Shown here one piece after another: positions 8,781-17,251 of a stretch of DNA of 64,000 nt; position 1 is the first letter of the stretch, and the number at the start of each line of letters is the position of its first letter. The stretch is taken from the NCBI GenBank assembly GCA_014867205.1, contig WGUO01000017.1:1-64000 (forward strand), in the 5' to 3' direction. Position numbers and translations under genes: made by a program. The notes under the pieces are model-generated. The model was not told where the DNA came from. It worked only from the letters and a program-made list of their open reading frames with translations, and made no database searches. The stretch is from Muribaculaceae bacterium. GTDB taxonomy: Bacteria; Bacteroidota; Bacteroidia; Bacteroidales; Muribaculaceae.

Positions 8781-10490
8781 TTAACGGCGCAGCAATGCCC
8801 TGGCTGCCGAGAGGGCCGCCTCCGACACCTCGCTGCCCGAGATCATCGCCGCAAGCTCGCGTATGCGGTCCTCGACCGTGAGCTGACGCACGTGTGTCAC
8901 CGTGCGCGTGTCTGCGTCTGTCTTGTATACCTTGAAGTGCATGTCGCCCTTGGCCGCCACCTGCGGCAGGTGGGTGATGACTATGACCTGCATGTCGCGT
9001 GCGACACGGTGCATCATCTCGCCCATCTTGTCTGCAATCTCCCCTGATACTCCGGTGTCGACCTCATCGAAGATGATGGTCGGAAGATTGATATGTCCGG
9101 CCAGAATTGATTTCAGGCTCAGCATCATTCGCGATATCTCGCCGCCGCTGGCTATGTCGCCTACCGGACGCGGCGTGCCGTTCTTGTTGAACGAACAGAG
9201 GAATTCCACCTCGTCCTGCCCGGTGGCCGTAAGCTTGCGTGTGCGCAGCTCGGCCTCGAACCGGATGTTGGGCAGTCCGAGCGGGCGCGCCGTGTCGCAT
9301 AGCAACTGTGAGAACACGGCGGCACACTTCCTTCGCGACTCGCTGAGCTCGTCGGCCTTCTCCTTTAATTCGCGGGCCAGTCGCCGGGCCTCACGCTCCA
9401 TGTCGGGCAATTCGTCGTCACCCATTGTCACCTCGGTCACCTGCCGGCGTATATTCTCATGGAGCGCGACAAGATCATCTGCCTCCTTGACCCTGAAACG
9501 TCGCACGGTCTCATAGTAGAGGTTCATCCTGTCCGAGAGGCGTGCCAGTGCCGCCGGGTCGGTGTCAATCGACTGGTTGTAGTCGTCGACGGTCTCGTAT
9601 ATGTCTTTTGTCTCCACGAGCAGGGCCTTGATGCGCTCGAGTATCGGATTCTCCTGTTCCGTGGATTCCTCCTCTTCCTCCCCTCGGTTCCCCTCCACGA
9701 GTGAGAAGTCTATTCTGTCGGCAAGTCCGGCTGCCTCGCTGAGCATTGTCTGCACCCCCCGGTCGGAGTCGCCGAGTATGGCTGAAAGCATCCCCAGCCT
9801 CTCCTTGATCTCATCGGCGTCTGACAGCATCTCGAAACGCTTCTCGATTTCCTTGAGCTCGCCGGTCTTGGGCGCGAGTTTGTTCAGCTGGTCGAGCTGG
9901 AACTGCAGGAACTCCAGGTTCTCGGCACTGCGGGCGATTGCCTCGCGGCGCGCCTTGATGCGATGGCGCAACTCAACAAAGTCGGCGAACAATGAGGCAT
10001 AATCCGAGCGAAGTTCCTCGTTGCCGGCCATGGAGTCTATTATACGGAGCCGCTCAGCGGGGTCGTTTATCTTCGCGTTGGCATGCTGAGAATGTATGTC
10101 AATCAGCCTCGGCACTATTACCGACAGTGTCTGAAGTGTAACAATAGTGTCGTTGACATATACCTTTGAGCGCCCGGAGGCCGACAGCTCACGGCGTATC
10201 GTCATCTCGGATATTCCATCGGCATCTGTCTGCCAGTCTATGCCTCGCTCATCGAATATGGTCTTCAGCTCGGGGTCCACATCGGTGAAGAGGGCCTCGA
10301 CCACCGACTTCGAGCCGCCGTCGGATATCACCTTTGTGTCCGCACGTCCGCCCATCACCAGACCAAGTGCTCCGAGCATTATAGACTTACCCGCACCGGT
10401 CTCACCGGTGATGATGGTGAGCCCGGGCCCGAACTCGAGGTCAAGGTGCTCTATCAGAGCATAGTTGCGGATGATAAGATTCTTTAGCAT
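8781..10490 (-). CDS. recN: DNA repair protein RecN
   Basis: An SMC-like ATPase that acts early in double-strand break repair. The 569-residue protein has Walker A GETGAGKS (about 30-37), two coiled-coil arms rich in Glu, Arg and Leu (about 160-370), the ABC signature DIASGGEISRMML (about 455) and Walker B TIIFDEVDTGVSG (about 480). An acidic insert GNRGEEEEESTEQE interrupts the arm near residue 265. It lies 32 bases after the porD-like gene in a six-gene minus-strand run starting at dnaN. Confidence 0.96.
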   Translation of the reverse strand: MLKNLIIRNYALIEHLDLEFGPGLTIITGETGAGKSIMLGALGLVMGGRADTKVISDGGSKSVVEALFTDVDPELKTIFDERGIDWQTDADGISEMTIRRELSASGRSKVYVNDTIVTLQTLSVIVPRLIDIHSQHANAKINDPAERLRIIDSMAGNEELRSDYASLFADFVELRHRIKARREAIARSAENLEFLQFQLDQLNKLAPKTGELKEIEKRFEMLSDADEIKERLGMLSAILGDSDRGVQTMLSEAAGLADRIDFSLVEGNRGEEEEESTEQENPILERIKALLVETKDIYETVDDYNQSIDTDPAALARLSDRMNLYYETVRRFRVKEADDLVALHENIRRQVTEVTMGDDELPDMEREARRLARELKEKADELSESRRKCAAVFSQLLCDTARPLGLPNIRFEAELRTRKLTATGQDEVEFLCSFNKNGTPRPVGDIASGGEISRMMLSLKSILAGHINLPTIIFDEVDTGVSGEIADKMGEMMHRVARDMQVIVITHLPQVAAKGDMHFKVYKTDADTRTVTHVRQLTVEDRIRELAAMISGSEVSEAALSAARALLRR

Positions 10491-10522
10491 TTGTTTAATC
10501 GGTGTCGGGTATTGCCCTTCTG

Positions 10523-11443
10523 TCAGTTTTGCTCCGGTTCCTTTATCTTGTTGAGACGCTGGGACTCTGTGGGATAGATGGGCTGCAGCAGGTCATATAC
10601 CCCCTTTCGCTCGCTCTCCGGTGCCTTGGAATACACATTCACCAGCTCGTCGAGTTTGGAGTCGCGAAATATAGACAGGGCCACCGACATCGGCGAGTTA
10701 TCGTATATGGTCTTTATCTCGTTAAGAGATTCAGTGATTACGCCGCGCCCCTTGTCGGGGCTGGTGACCATCTCGTCAAGGCCCTTGCGGTGATAGTTGT
10801 AGAGCAGGTTGCGTATGCCGGCTGTATTGCCGTCTGTGTAGCTGCTCAGCACTGCCGCACGGTTCTTAGTGTCCTCGAATGTGCGCCATCCTATCTCGCC
10901 GCTCGACTGCTGTTGCTGCACGATGCTCTGTGCCCGCTCGTAGAAGCGCTCGCCGCCCCGCGGCGAGAATGAGTCAAAGTCCAGGGCCAGAAACAGGTTC
11001 GCATAGAAGTCGAGTATGGCCGTAAGATTGTTCTCCGGCTGCATCTCGTTATAGGTCAGCGGGTCGCCCTCACGGTAGTTGAACTCCACTCGGGTATCCT
11101 TGAAGTTGAAGAGTGTCGTGGTGTATGTGCTGTTGTAGACCGGGCGAATCAACTGAAGCTGCAGGTCCCCTTTGATGCGGTCACCGTCATACTCTCCTAC
11201 CGTCAGGAAGATGTTGCACTCTATCCGCTCGTTGGCAGCGAAGGTAGCGTCAGAGAACTTGGTCTCGTTCATGTACGTGTTCATCTGCTCCTTGAGTGAC
11301 TCGAACACACTGCGGTTCGTACCCTCGATCTGCTGCGAGTTGACATCGACGGTGGCCCGGAACTCCTGTGCCTGAGCGCCCCCCGGAACCATTACAGCCA
11401 CCAGTGCGGCTCCCCTGAGATATCTCTTTATTTCCTTTTTCAT
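10523..11443 (-). CDS. DUF4835 protein, PorD family (type IX secretion associated)
   Basis: A 306-residue exported protein with a cleavable signal peptide (hydrophobic 8-22, likely cleavage after AQA). The mature part matches the DUF4835 family, which includes PorD, a protein associated with type IX secretion in Porphyromonas. Features seen are RATVDVNSQQIEGTN near the start, a mixed beta region and a helical C-terminal half. The order coaBC - this gene - recN is, from memory, common in Bacteroidales. Two secreted proteins elsewhere in the window carry T9SS-like C-terminal domains, so the assignment is coherent, although a direct role in secretion is not shown by sequence alone. Confidence 0.8.
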   Translation of the reverse strand: MKKEIKRYLRGAALVAVMVPGGAQAQEFRATVDVNSQQIEGTNRSVFESLKEQMNTYMNETKFSDATFAANERIECNIFLTVGEYDGDRIKGDLQLQLIRPVYNSTYTTTLFNFKDTRVEFNYREGDPLTYNEMQPENNLTAILDFYANLFLALDFDSFSPRGGERFYERAQSIVQQQQSSGEIGWRTFEDTKNRAAVLSSYTDGNTAGIRNLLYNYHRKGLDEMVTSPDKGRGVITESLNEIKTIYDNSPMSVALSIFRDSKLDELVNVYSKAPESERKGVYDLLQPIYPTESQRLNKIKEPEQN

Positions 11444-11467
11444 CCTTTCCCTTTATTCCTGTAACGC

Positions 11468-12679
11468 TCAACCACGCTGTTTTCCGCTGAGACGGTCGAT
11501 TTCATCAACTATGTCTCTGGCGACCTCGCGCTTGCTCTTCAGCGGGTAACCCTGCACTCCGTCGCGTGTCACAATCGTCACCTTGTTGGTGTCGGTTCGA
11601 AATCCGGCCCCCTCGTCGCGAAGCGAGTTCAGCACAATCATGTCGAGGTTCTTGCGGCACAGTTTCGCCTCGGCGTTGGCAAGCTCATGGTCTGTCTCGA
11701 GTGCAAACCCTACAAATATCTGTCCAGTTTTTTTGCGGGCGCCGCAGTCGCGCGCTATGTCGGGATTTTTCACAAGGCAGAGGGTCATCTCCTCCATGTT
11801 CTCGCGCTTGATCTTGCTACCGCACTCTTCGGCGGGTCGATAGTCTGCTACAGCAGCCGAGAATACCGCCATATCAGTATCCTGACATTCCCTTACTGCC
11901 GCATCATGCATCTCCACGGCCGACTCTACATCTATACGACGTATCAGAGGCGAGGGGGTCTTCAGCGACACAGGACCCGCTATCAGCGTCACCTCGGCGC
12001 CACGCGACGCGAACTCCTCGGCAAGCGCGAAACCCATCTTGCCGCTCGAGTAGTTGCCGATGAACCGCACCGGATCTATCCGTTCGTAGGTCGGACCGGC
12101 AGTTATGACCACCTTTCTGCCCGACATGGATCCTGAGCGCGCGAAGTATGCCTTGACACGCTCCACGATGTTCTCGGGTTCCTCCATCCGGCCTTTGCCG
12201 ACAAGATGCGAGGCAAGCTCTCCTGCCGCCGGCTCGATTATCTCGACACCGTCGCACTCGAGGGTCCGGATGTTTCTCGCTGTCGACGGGTGCGCCCACA
12301 TGTCGAGATCCATCGCCGGCGCCACCATCACGTGCTCCTTGGCCGACAGGTAGGTGGTGACAAGCATGTTGTCGGCGACACCGTTGGCCATCTTGGCGAT
12401 GGTCGACGCCGTGGCCGGGGCTATCAGCATAAGGTCGGCCCACAGGCCCAGGTCGACATGGCTGTGCCATTCGCCGCTGTTGGCGGTGAAGAACTCGCTC
12501 ACCACCGGCTTGCCGCTCAACGCCGAGAGCGTCACGGGGGTGATGAACTCACGCCCGGCAGGGGTTATCACCACCTGCACCTCCGCGCCCTCCTTCACGA
12601 GCAGACGCAGCAGATGCGCCGACTTATAGGCCGCTATCCCTCCGCAGATGCCGAGTACTATGTGCTTTCCTTTCAACAT
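11468..12679 (-). CDS. coaBC: Bifunctional phosphopantothenoylcysteine decarboxylase / phosphopantothenate-cysteine ligase
   Basis: Carries out two middle steps of coenzyme A synthesis. The N-terminal CoaC domain (about 1-180) is an FMN-dependent decarboxylase, with GGIAAYKSAHLLR near the start, the active-site His in EWHSHVDL and the substrate loop MVAPAMDLDMW. The C-terminal CoaB ligase domain (about 185-400) has TAGPTYERIDPVRFIGN, YSSGKMG and the CTP/dimerisation loop KIKRENM. The 403-residue length is standard. It starts 11 bases after the exonuclease gene and is followed 24 bases later by the PorD-family gene. Confidence 0.96.
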   Translation of the reverse strand: MLKGKHIVLGICGGIAAYKSAHLLRLLVKEGAEVQVVITPAGREFITPVTLSALSGKPVVSEFFTANSGEWHSHVDLGLWADLMLIAPATASTIAKMANGVADNMLVTTYLSAKEHVMVAPAMDLDMWAHPSTARNIRTLECDGVEIIEPAAGELASHLVGKGRMEEPENIVERVKAYFARSGSMSGRKVVITAGPTYERIDPVRFIGNYSSGKMGFALAEEFASRGAEVTLIAGPVSLKTPSPLIRRIDVESAVEMHDAAVRECQDTDMAVFSAAVADYRPAEECGSKIKRENMEEMTLCLVKNPDIARDCGARKKTGQIFVGFALETDHELANAEAKLCRKNLDMIVLNSLRDEGAGFRTDTNKVTIVTRDGVQGYPLKSKREVARDIVDEIDRLSGKQRG

Positions 12680-12690
12680 CTCTAAGTCCG

Positions 12691-13467
12691 TTATCTGGTT
12701 TTTGGCGGGTAGACCTTGAAGTAGAGCCAGGTCGCCACATCCTTGGTGTTCTTCGGGAAGTCACCCTGCATCATCCAGCTGTAGAATGAGCGTTCCTTCC
12801 GGAACACATCCTCGACGGGACGTCCCTTGTGCTTGCCGAAGTTGAAAACCGGCACGTCGTTGTCGTCGAGCACGATACGGGCCGCCAGGTCAAGGCCGCG
12901 CCCCGAACGCGAGAACTCAGCCAGTTTGTCGACATCGTTCTCAAGCGTGTCATAACGCTCCAACTGGCCGAGCAATACCTCGTACGTGGCCCGCGTGTCG
13001 GCGAGAGCCGAATGTGCGTCTGTCAGTTCCTTGCCGCAGTAGAACCTGTAGGCCGCTACCAGCGTGCGCTGCTCCATCTTGTGGAAGATGTTCTGTACGT
13101 CGATAAACTTACGCCCTGACACATGGAAGTTTATGTTGGCTCGTCCGAATTCCTCAATCAGAAGGGGCACGTCAAATTTATTGCTGTTATAACCCGCGAT
13201 ATCAGAGTCATTGAATTTCTCGTAGAGATGCGACGCTATGTCAGCGAAACGGGGTGCGTCGGCCACATCGGCATCCGTGATGTGATGCACTGCAGTGCTG
13301 GCCGGCGGAATCGGCATGCCCGGATTGACGCGAATGGTCTCGGATTCCTCATTCCCCTCGGGATAGACCTTTATGTAACTGATCTCAACTATGCGGTCGG
13401 CGGTGATGCTCGTGCCCGTGGTCTCGAGATCGAAGAATATCAACGGGCGTTTAAGATTCAGTCTCAT
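12691..13467 (-). CDS. DEDDh 3'-5' exonuclease with ExoX-like C-terminal domain
   Basis: A DnaQ-superfamily exonuclease. Exo I FFDLETTGTS carries the metal-binding Asp and Glu (residues 13 and 15), Exo II is in AGYNSNKFDVPLL, and Exo III is DAHSALADTRAT with the catalytic His and Asp, which makes it DEDDh. The C-terminal 60 residues contain NFGKHKGRPVEDV and WMMQGDFP, typical of the ExoX-like C-terminal module. Its start overlaps the dnaN stop by 4 bases, indicating translational coupling with the beta clamp. A proofreading or repair role is likely; a direct polymerase III epsilon role is possible but the ExoX module argues for a repair nuclease. Confidence 0.88.
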   Translation of the reverse strand: MRLNLKRPLIFFDLETTGTSITADRIVEISYIKVYPEGNEESETIRVNPGMPIPPASTAVHHITDADVADAPRFADIASHLYEKFNDSDIAGYNSNKFDVPLLIEEFGRANINFHVSGRKFIDVQNIFHKMEQRTLVAAYRFYCGKELTDAHSALADTRATYEVLLGQLERYDTLENDVDKLAEFSRSGRGLDLAARIVLDDNDVPVFNFGKHKGRPVEDVFRKERSFYSWMMQGDFPKNTKDVATWLYFKVYPPKTR

Positions 13468-14585
13468 ATCACCTGCATTGGCATTTGTATGGCGGTGAGT
13501 TCCTCTCCCTCCTCCTGCTTCAGGGCTGAGTAGACTCCCGGGCGAGCCGGGTCAGAGAGGCTCAGCACTATGTCGTCACAGATTATGTTGTTGAGTATCT
13601 CGACCATGAATACGCCGTTGAATCCGATAACCATCGGGTTCCCCTCATATTCGCACATCACCCTCTCCTCGGCCGATGTGCCGTAGTCAAGGTCCTGCGC
13701 GGTGAGCATCATCTCACCCTGCTCCAGATGCAACACGAGAAGGTTAGACGATTTGGGCGCGAACAGGTTCACACGCCTCAGCGAGCTTATCAGCGACGCG
13801 CGGTCAGCGACGATTCTGAACGGATTGTCCTGCGGTATGACACGGTTGTAGTTGGGATAGTTGCCGTTTATGAAGACCGAATAGAGCAGGTAGTCGCCAA
13901 ACTCGAACATGCCTCCCTTGGCGTCAAAGGTAATACGGAGCTCATCGTCATCTTTTGATATCAGAGTCTTGAGGATATTGGCTGTCTTGGCCGGCAGGAT
14001 AAACGATGCTGTCATTCCCGGAGCCTTGGTCGAGTTGACATACTTCACGAGCTTATGGGTATCAGAGCTGACGAATGTCACGTCTGACTCGTGGATATCC
14101 CAGTATATACCGGTCATGACGGGGCGCGCGGTGTCAGGGCTGACAGCGAAGGCCGTACGCTCTATGCCCTTGACCACCATCTCGGTCGGAAGCTGGAGGT
14201 TCTTCTGGTCTTCTCCGAGCAGACGCGGCTCAGGATAGTCCGCGGCATCGACACCCATGAAATTGAAGTGTCCATTGAGAAACTGTATGTCTATCTCCTT
14301 GGTCGTGTCGTTGACAATGACTGTGAGCGGCTGGTTGTCTATTTCCTTGGTAATCTCCAGCAAGCGCTTTGCAGGTACGGCTATCGCACCGTCTCCGTCA
14401 ACATCCATGATTGGCACCATTGCCGTGAGCACATTCTCCGAGTCGCTGCCAGTTATGCTCAGGCGGTCTCCCTCGATGCGCAGCAGGAAGTTGTCGAGTA
14501 TCCTGATTGTGTTCTTGGCACTGATGACCTTGCTGACTGCCTGCAGCTGCTGCATGAATGCCTTGCCTTCTACATTAAATTTCAT
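13464..14585 (-). CDS. dnaN: DNA polymerase III subunit beta (sliding clamp)
   Basis: The ring-shaped processivity clamp. The 373-residue length, the opening MKFNVEGKAFMQQLQAVSKV and the C-terminal LTAIQMPMQVI are typical, and three repeated clamp domains can be followed (about 1-120, 125-250, 251-373). It heads a six-gene run with the exonuclease, coaBC, porD-like gene, recN and rlmB. No dnaA is nearby and there is no DnaA-box cluster, so this is not an origin arrangement. A consensus promoter and a leader with inverted repeats lie immediately upstream. Confidence 0.97.
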   Translation of the reverse strand: MKFNVEGKAFMQQLQAVSKVISAKNTIRILDNFLLRIEGDRLSITGSDSENVLTAMVPIMDVDGDGAIAVPAKRLLEITKEIDNQPLTVIVNDTTKEIDIQFLNGHFNFMGVDAADYPEPRLLGEDQKNLQLPTEMVVKGIERTAFAVSPDTARPVMTGIYWDIHESDVTFVSSDTHKLVKYVNSTKAPGMTASFILPAKTANILKTLISKDDDELRITFDAKGGMFEFGDYLLYSVFINGNYPNYNRVIPQDNPFRIVADRASLISSLRRVNLFAPKSSNLLVLHLEQGEMMLTAQDLDYGTSAEERVMCEYEGNPMVIGFNGVFMVEILNNIICDDIVLSLSDPARPGVYSALKQEEGEELTAIQMPMQVI

Positions 14586-14626
14586 GGCTATATGCTTGTT
14601 TTGTTATTATCCTATAGTGATTGCAG

Positions 14627-14680
14627 GAACCGGTTCCCGCATCAGACCCTTCACGCAAAAATGCTGTCGCAGGGGTCTGG
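14627..14680 (-). promoter_or_regulatory. Inverted repeats in the dnaN leader
   Basis: The about 100-base leader contains a perfect 12-base palindrome GGAACCGGTTCC (14627-14638) and a hairpin whose arms CAGACCC and GGGTCTG (14643-14649 and 14674-14680) enclose 24 bases. These could be a repressor site or an RNA element acting on dnaN; no known motif is recognised. Confidence 0.45.
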
Positions 14681-14693
14681 TTTCCCTAATCTG

Positions 14694-14724
14694 CAAATAT
14701 AGCATATTTTTTCGATTTCGGCAA
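14694..14724 (-). promoter_or_regulatory. Promoter of the dnaN operon
   Basis: Minus strand: -7 TATATTTG (14694-14701) and -33 TTG (14722-14724), spacing 20. Predicted start near 14687. The -33 element abuts the T tract of the rplI terminator. Confidence 0.8.
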
Positions 14725-14727
14725 ATA

Positions 14728-14763
14728 AAAAAACAGGGACAAGCCAATCTGACTTGTCCCTGT
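14728..14763 (-). terminator. Intrinsic terminator of the rpsF-rpsR-rplI operon
   Basis: On the minus strand CTTGTCCCTGT-type arms (14733-14743 and 14753-14763) form an 11-bp stem, followed by a run of seven T and then ATTTG. It lies 45 bases after the rplI stop. Confidence 0.88.
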
Positions 14764-14807
14764 CTGTATCTGCATGAGACACCGTGGTCTCCGAGCATTT
14801 GCTGCTA

Positions 14808-15257
14808 TTACTCCTCAACCTCGGCGATAACGTCGAACTCAACGTCAGCCGACACGTCGCGAAGGAAGCGAACGATCGCGGTGTAGTGGCCGAGCTGCTT
14901 TACAGTCTCGAGCTCGATGATCTTGCGGTCGATGTTGTGGCCGAGTTTAGCGAGCTCTTCGGCGATGCGGGCTGCGTTAACAGAACCGTAGATAGCGCCG
15001 TTGGCGGCAGCCTTGGCTGCGATTGTGAGTGCCACGCCCTCGAGAGCGGCAGCGGCAGCCTCCGCGTCTGCATGGATCTGGGCGATCTTGTGTGCGCGCT
15101 GCTTCTGGTCCTCTGCAAGACGCTTCAGCGCGGCGTCAGAGGCGATGATGGCCATACCCTGCGGAATCAGGTAGTTGCGGCCGTAACCGCTCTTAACCTC
15201 GACTACATCATCCTTATAACCTAAACTGGGGATATTTTCCTTGAGTATTACTTTCAT
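14808..15257 (-). CDS. rplI: 50S ribosomal protein L9
   Basis: Structural protein of the large subunit. The N-terminal rRNA-binding domain is classic (MKVILKENIPSLGYKDD, then GYGRNYLIPQGMA), linked by a long Ala/Lys-rich helix (about 45-80) to a C-terminal domain ending in EFDVIAEVEE. The 149 residues are usual for the family. It is the last gene of the rpsF-rpsR-rplI operon, 22 bases after rpsR, and a strong terminator follows. Confidence 0.98.
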   Translation of the reverse strand: MKVILKENIPSLGYKDDVVEVKSGYGRNYLIPQGMAIIASDAALKRLAEDQKQRAHKIAQIHADAEAAAAALEGVALTIAAKAAANGAIYGSVNAARIAEELAKLGHNIDRKIIELETVKQLGHYTAIVRFLRDVSADVEFDVIAEVEE

Positions 15258-15279
15258 TGTCGATACGTTTTAAGAATGA

Positions 15280-15546
15280 TTATTTCATAAGGTCGGTCTC
15301 GTAGGGAAGCAACGCGAGGTGACGCGCACGCTTCACTGCCTGTGCCACACGACGCTGGAACTTGAGCGAGGTGCCTGTGATGCGACGGGGAAGGATCTTG
15401 CCCTGCTCGTTGAGGAACTTCTTCAGGAACTCGGGATCCTTGTAGTCGATATACTTGATGCCGCTGCGCTTGAAGCGGCAGTATTTCTTCTTCTTCGTAT
15501 CTACGGTAAGGGGTGTGAGATAGCGGATTTCGTTGTTTGCTGCCAT
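15280..15546 (-). CDS. rpsR: 30S ribosomal protein S18
   Basis: Small-subunit protein that pairs with S6 on the 16S rRNA platform. The 88-residue sequence shows KKYCRFKRSGIKYIDYKDPEF, then KILPRRITGTSLKFQRRVAQA and KRARHLALLPY, all family hallmarks. It lies 2 bases after rpsF and 22 bases before rplI. Confidence 0.98.
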   Translation of the reverse strand: MAANNEIRYLTPLTVDTKKKKYCRFKRSGIKYIDYKDPEFLKKFLNEQGKILPRRITGTSLKFQRRVAQAVKRARHLALLPYETDLMK

Positions 15547-15548
15547 TG

Positions 15549-15935
15549 TTATGCCTCCTTTGCTTCTGTAGCCTCGGCCTCGGCCTCAGCGGGTTTAACG
15601 GGTTTCTCTGCTCTCAGTCTGCGACGCTTCTCTGCGTATTCTGCCGCGTACTTGTCGAGGCGGAATGTGAGGAAGCGGATCACGCGCTCGTCGCGGCGGA
15701 ACGCTGTCTCAAGACGCTTTACGATGGTAGGCTCGGCCTCAAACTCAAACAGGCAGTAGAAGCCTGTCGATTTCTTCTGGATGGGATATGCGAGCTTGCG
15801 AAGACCCCACAGTTCCTCATTGACGATAGTGGCGTCGTTCTGCTTGAGCACATCCTTGAATTTTTCTACCGCTTCCTTCATCTGTTCGTCAGACAAAACG
15901 GGAGTCAAAATGAAAACGGTTTCGTAACGATTCAT
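15549..15935 (-). CDS. rpsF: 30S ribosomal protein S6
   Basis: Small-subunit protein and partner of S18. The 128-residue sequence begins MNRYETVFILTPVLS and contains LRKLAYPIQKKSTGFY. The C-terminal tail is Ala/Glu rich (PAEAEAEATEAKEA), an extension common in Bacteroidota S6. First gene of the operon, with a clear promoter 80-110 bases upstream. Confidence 0.97.
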   Translation of the reverse strand: MNRYETVFILTPVLSDEQMKEAVEKFKDVLKQNDATIVNEELWGLRKLAYPIQKKSTGFYCLFEFEAEPTIVKRLETAFRRDERVIRFLTFRLDKYAAEYAEKRRRLRAEKPVKPAEAEAEATEAKEA

Positions 15936-16047
15936 AATTTGAATGTGTTATTTATTAATGTGTTTATTTACTGAAAAATGCATCGGCTCTGTATGGCCTT
16001 CCGCATTTTTGCGGTGCAAAGTTAACATTTTTCCGCGACATATGCAA
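15936..16047 (-). promoter_or_regulatory. Promoter and leader of the rpsF operon
   Basis: Minus strand: -7 TAACTTTG (16017-16024) and -33 TTG (16045-16047), spacing 20. The start near 16010 gives a leader of about 75 bases, which opens with a small hairpin CCGCA/TGCGG. S6:S18 autoregulation through a leader hairpin is known in other bacteria; whether this hairpin is such a site is not certain. Confidence 0.78.
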
Positions 16048-16109
16048 ATTTTCCACCGATTCGGCGCCCCGCGATCCCCGGTCCCCCCGGCAACCATGCA
16101 TTGTCGCCT

Positions 16110-17123
16110 CTACTGATTTCCTATCTCAAGAATCTGTATCTCGGAGTCATGGCCTACGATGCGGACTCCCTCGTATTCTGCGTCGTCGGAATAACTGTTG
16201 CCTTTCACGCCCTTGAGCGCCTTGAGCGCGTCAGTGTCATCACCGACCCTGAACATCTTTCCGTTGACCTCGAGGCCCACGTTGTGTCCGGACACATGTA
16301 GTTGAGTGATCCTGCCGCCCGAAGTCTCTGCATACATCACATCCTCGCCGTCAAGTTCGAAATATACGGAGCCATCCTCGACACGCCGCTTGCTGTAGAG
16401 ACCTGACACCGAGGCGGGAAGTGATGACGCAGACGCGCCTATCTGCACCGGCCCGACTCCGGTCCTGTTCAGTTTCCAGCCTCCGGCGGGCATCGTGACG
16501 TCGGCCTGGGCCGTTGCCTCCTGCTGAGGCTCGATGGTGACGTCCTGCAGAACGAACGAATATCTGTGTGTTGAGGCATCCATCGGATACTGGCCTGAAC
16601 TGCGGAACACTACCCTCTCGAGCGTCGTCTCCGATGCGGGCACACCTTCTATCACAAGATATCCGTTTGCGTATCCGCCATTGGGCACATTGACCGACAC
16701 ACCCTCTGAACTCTCGCGACCGCCGAACTCAATTTTTCCGATCCTATAGCTGACACCACACCGGCCATAGACCATCGTGGCATCATCGCCATAATTACGT
16801 ATCCATACATTCTCCACGTCTTGCTTGCCCTGGTTGGGATACTGGAACGCAAGTATCACTCTGTCGCCCTCGCGGTAGCAACGTCCGAAATTAAAACCGA
16901 CTCCCGGATTGTCTCCGTATGCTGTCATCGTCATTGAGCCGACCTTTATACTCTTGCCGAGCTGGCGGCCAAGTCCCCCGTTGGCATCTTTTTTGCCGGA
17001 TTTAACCGCGTTGTCGATTTTCTCGAGCGCGTCCCCAAGTTTTTTGAGAAACTGCGCCTCAGCCGGAAGTGTTCCATACAGTAGAAAGGCGGCCAATATC
17101 GTAGCCATTGTCTTTTTCTTCAT
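16110..17123 (-). CDS. Exported protein of unknown function
   Basis: I do not recognise this 337-residue protein. It has a signal peptide (hydrophobic 7-18, likely cleavage after AEA near 23), then a short charged helical segment (LKKLGDALEKIDNAVKSGKK). A beta-rich domain follows (about 55-205), with a glycine-rich centre and phrases such as RVILAFQYPNQGKQDVENVW. A separate C-terminal domain (about 230-337) opens with GVGPVQIGASASSLP and contains many short strands. It therefore looks like a two-domain periplasmic or outer-surface protein. It has its own promoter and is divergent from the TPR histidine kinase gene; a regulatory link is possible but not shown. Confidence 0.75.
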   Translation of the reverse strand: MKKKTMATILAAFLLYGTLPAEAQFLKKLGDALEKIDNAVKSGKKDANGGLGRQLGKSIKVGSMTMTAYGDNPGVGFNFGRCYREGDRVILAFQYPNQGKQDVENVWIRNYGDDATMVYGRCGVSYRIGKIEFGGRESSEGVSVNVPNGGYANGYLVIEGVPASETTLERVVFRSSGQYPMDASTHRYSFVLQDVTIEPQQEATAQADVTMPAGGWKLNRTGVGPVQIGASASSLPASVSGLYSKRRVEDGSVYFELDGEDVMYAETSGGRITQLHVSGHNVGLEVNGKMFRVGDDTDALKALKGVKGNSYSDDAEYEGVRIVGHDSEIQILEIGNQ

Positions 17124-17146
17124 AATGTATTTTTTAATTGTTTTGG

Positions 17147-17175
17147 CAAATTTACTTTCCGTTCATTTACCACAA
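17147..17175 (-). promoter_or_regulatory. Promoter of the exported-protein gene
   Basis: Minus strand: -7 TAAATTTG (17147-17154) and -33 TTG (17173-17175), spacing 18. The leader would be about 17 bases. Confidence 0.68.
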
Positions 17176-17200
17176 GTCACGGATTTCCGTGATTATACAG

Positions 17201-17232
17201 TTTGCCGTTTTAGAATTAATTTCATAATTTTG
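17201..17232 (+). promoter_or_regulatory. Promoter of the TPR histidine kinase gene
   Basis: -33 TTTG (17201-17204) and -7 TAATTTTG (17225-17232) with 20 bases between. The predicted start near 17238 leaves only about 14 bases before the ATG at 17252. Confidence 0.75.
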
Positions 17233-17251
17233 CCGCAAACCGCAACATATC

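Noticed and set aside
13464..14763. Replication origin near dnaN
   Set aside because: No dnaA gene, no clustered DnaA boxes or DUE-like repeats; the palindrome in the leader is too short to argue for an origin.
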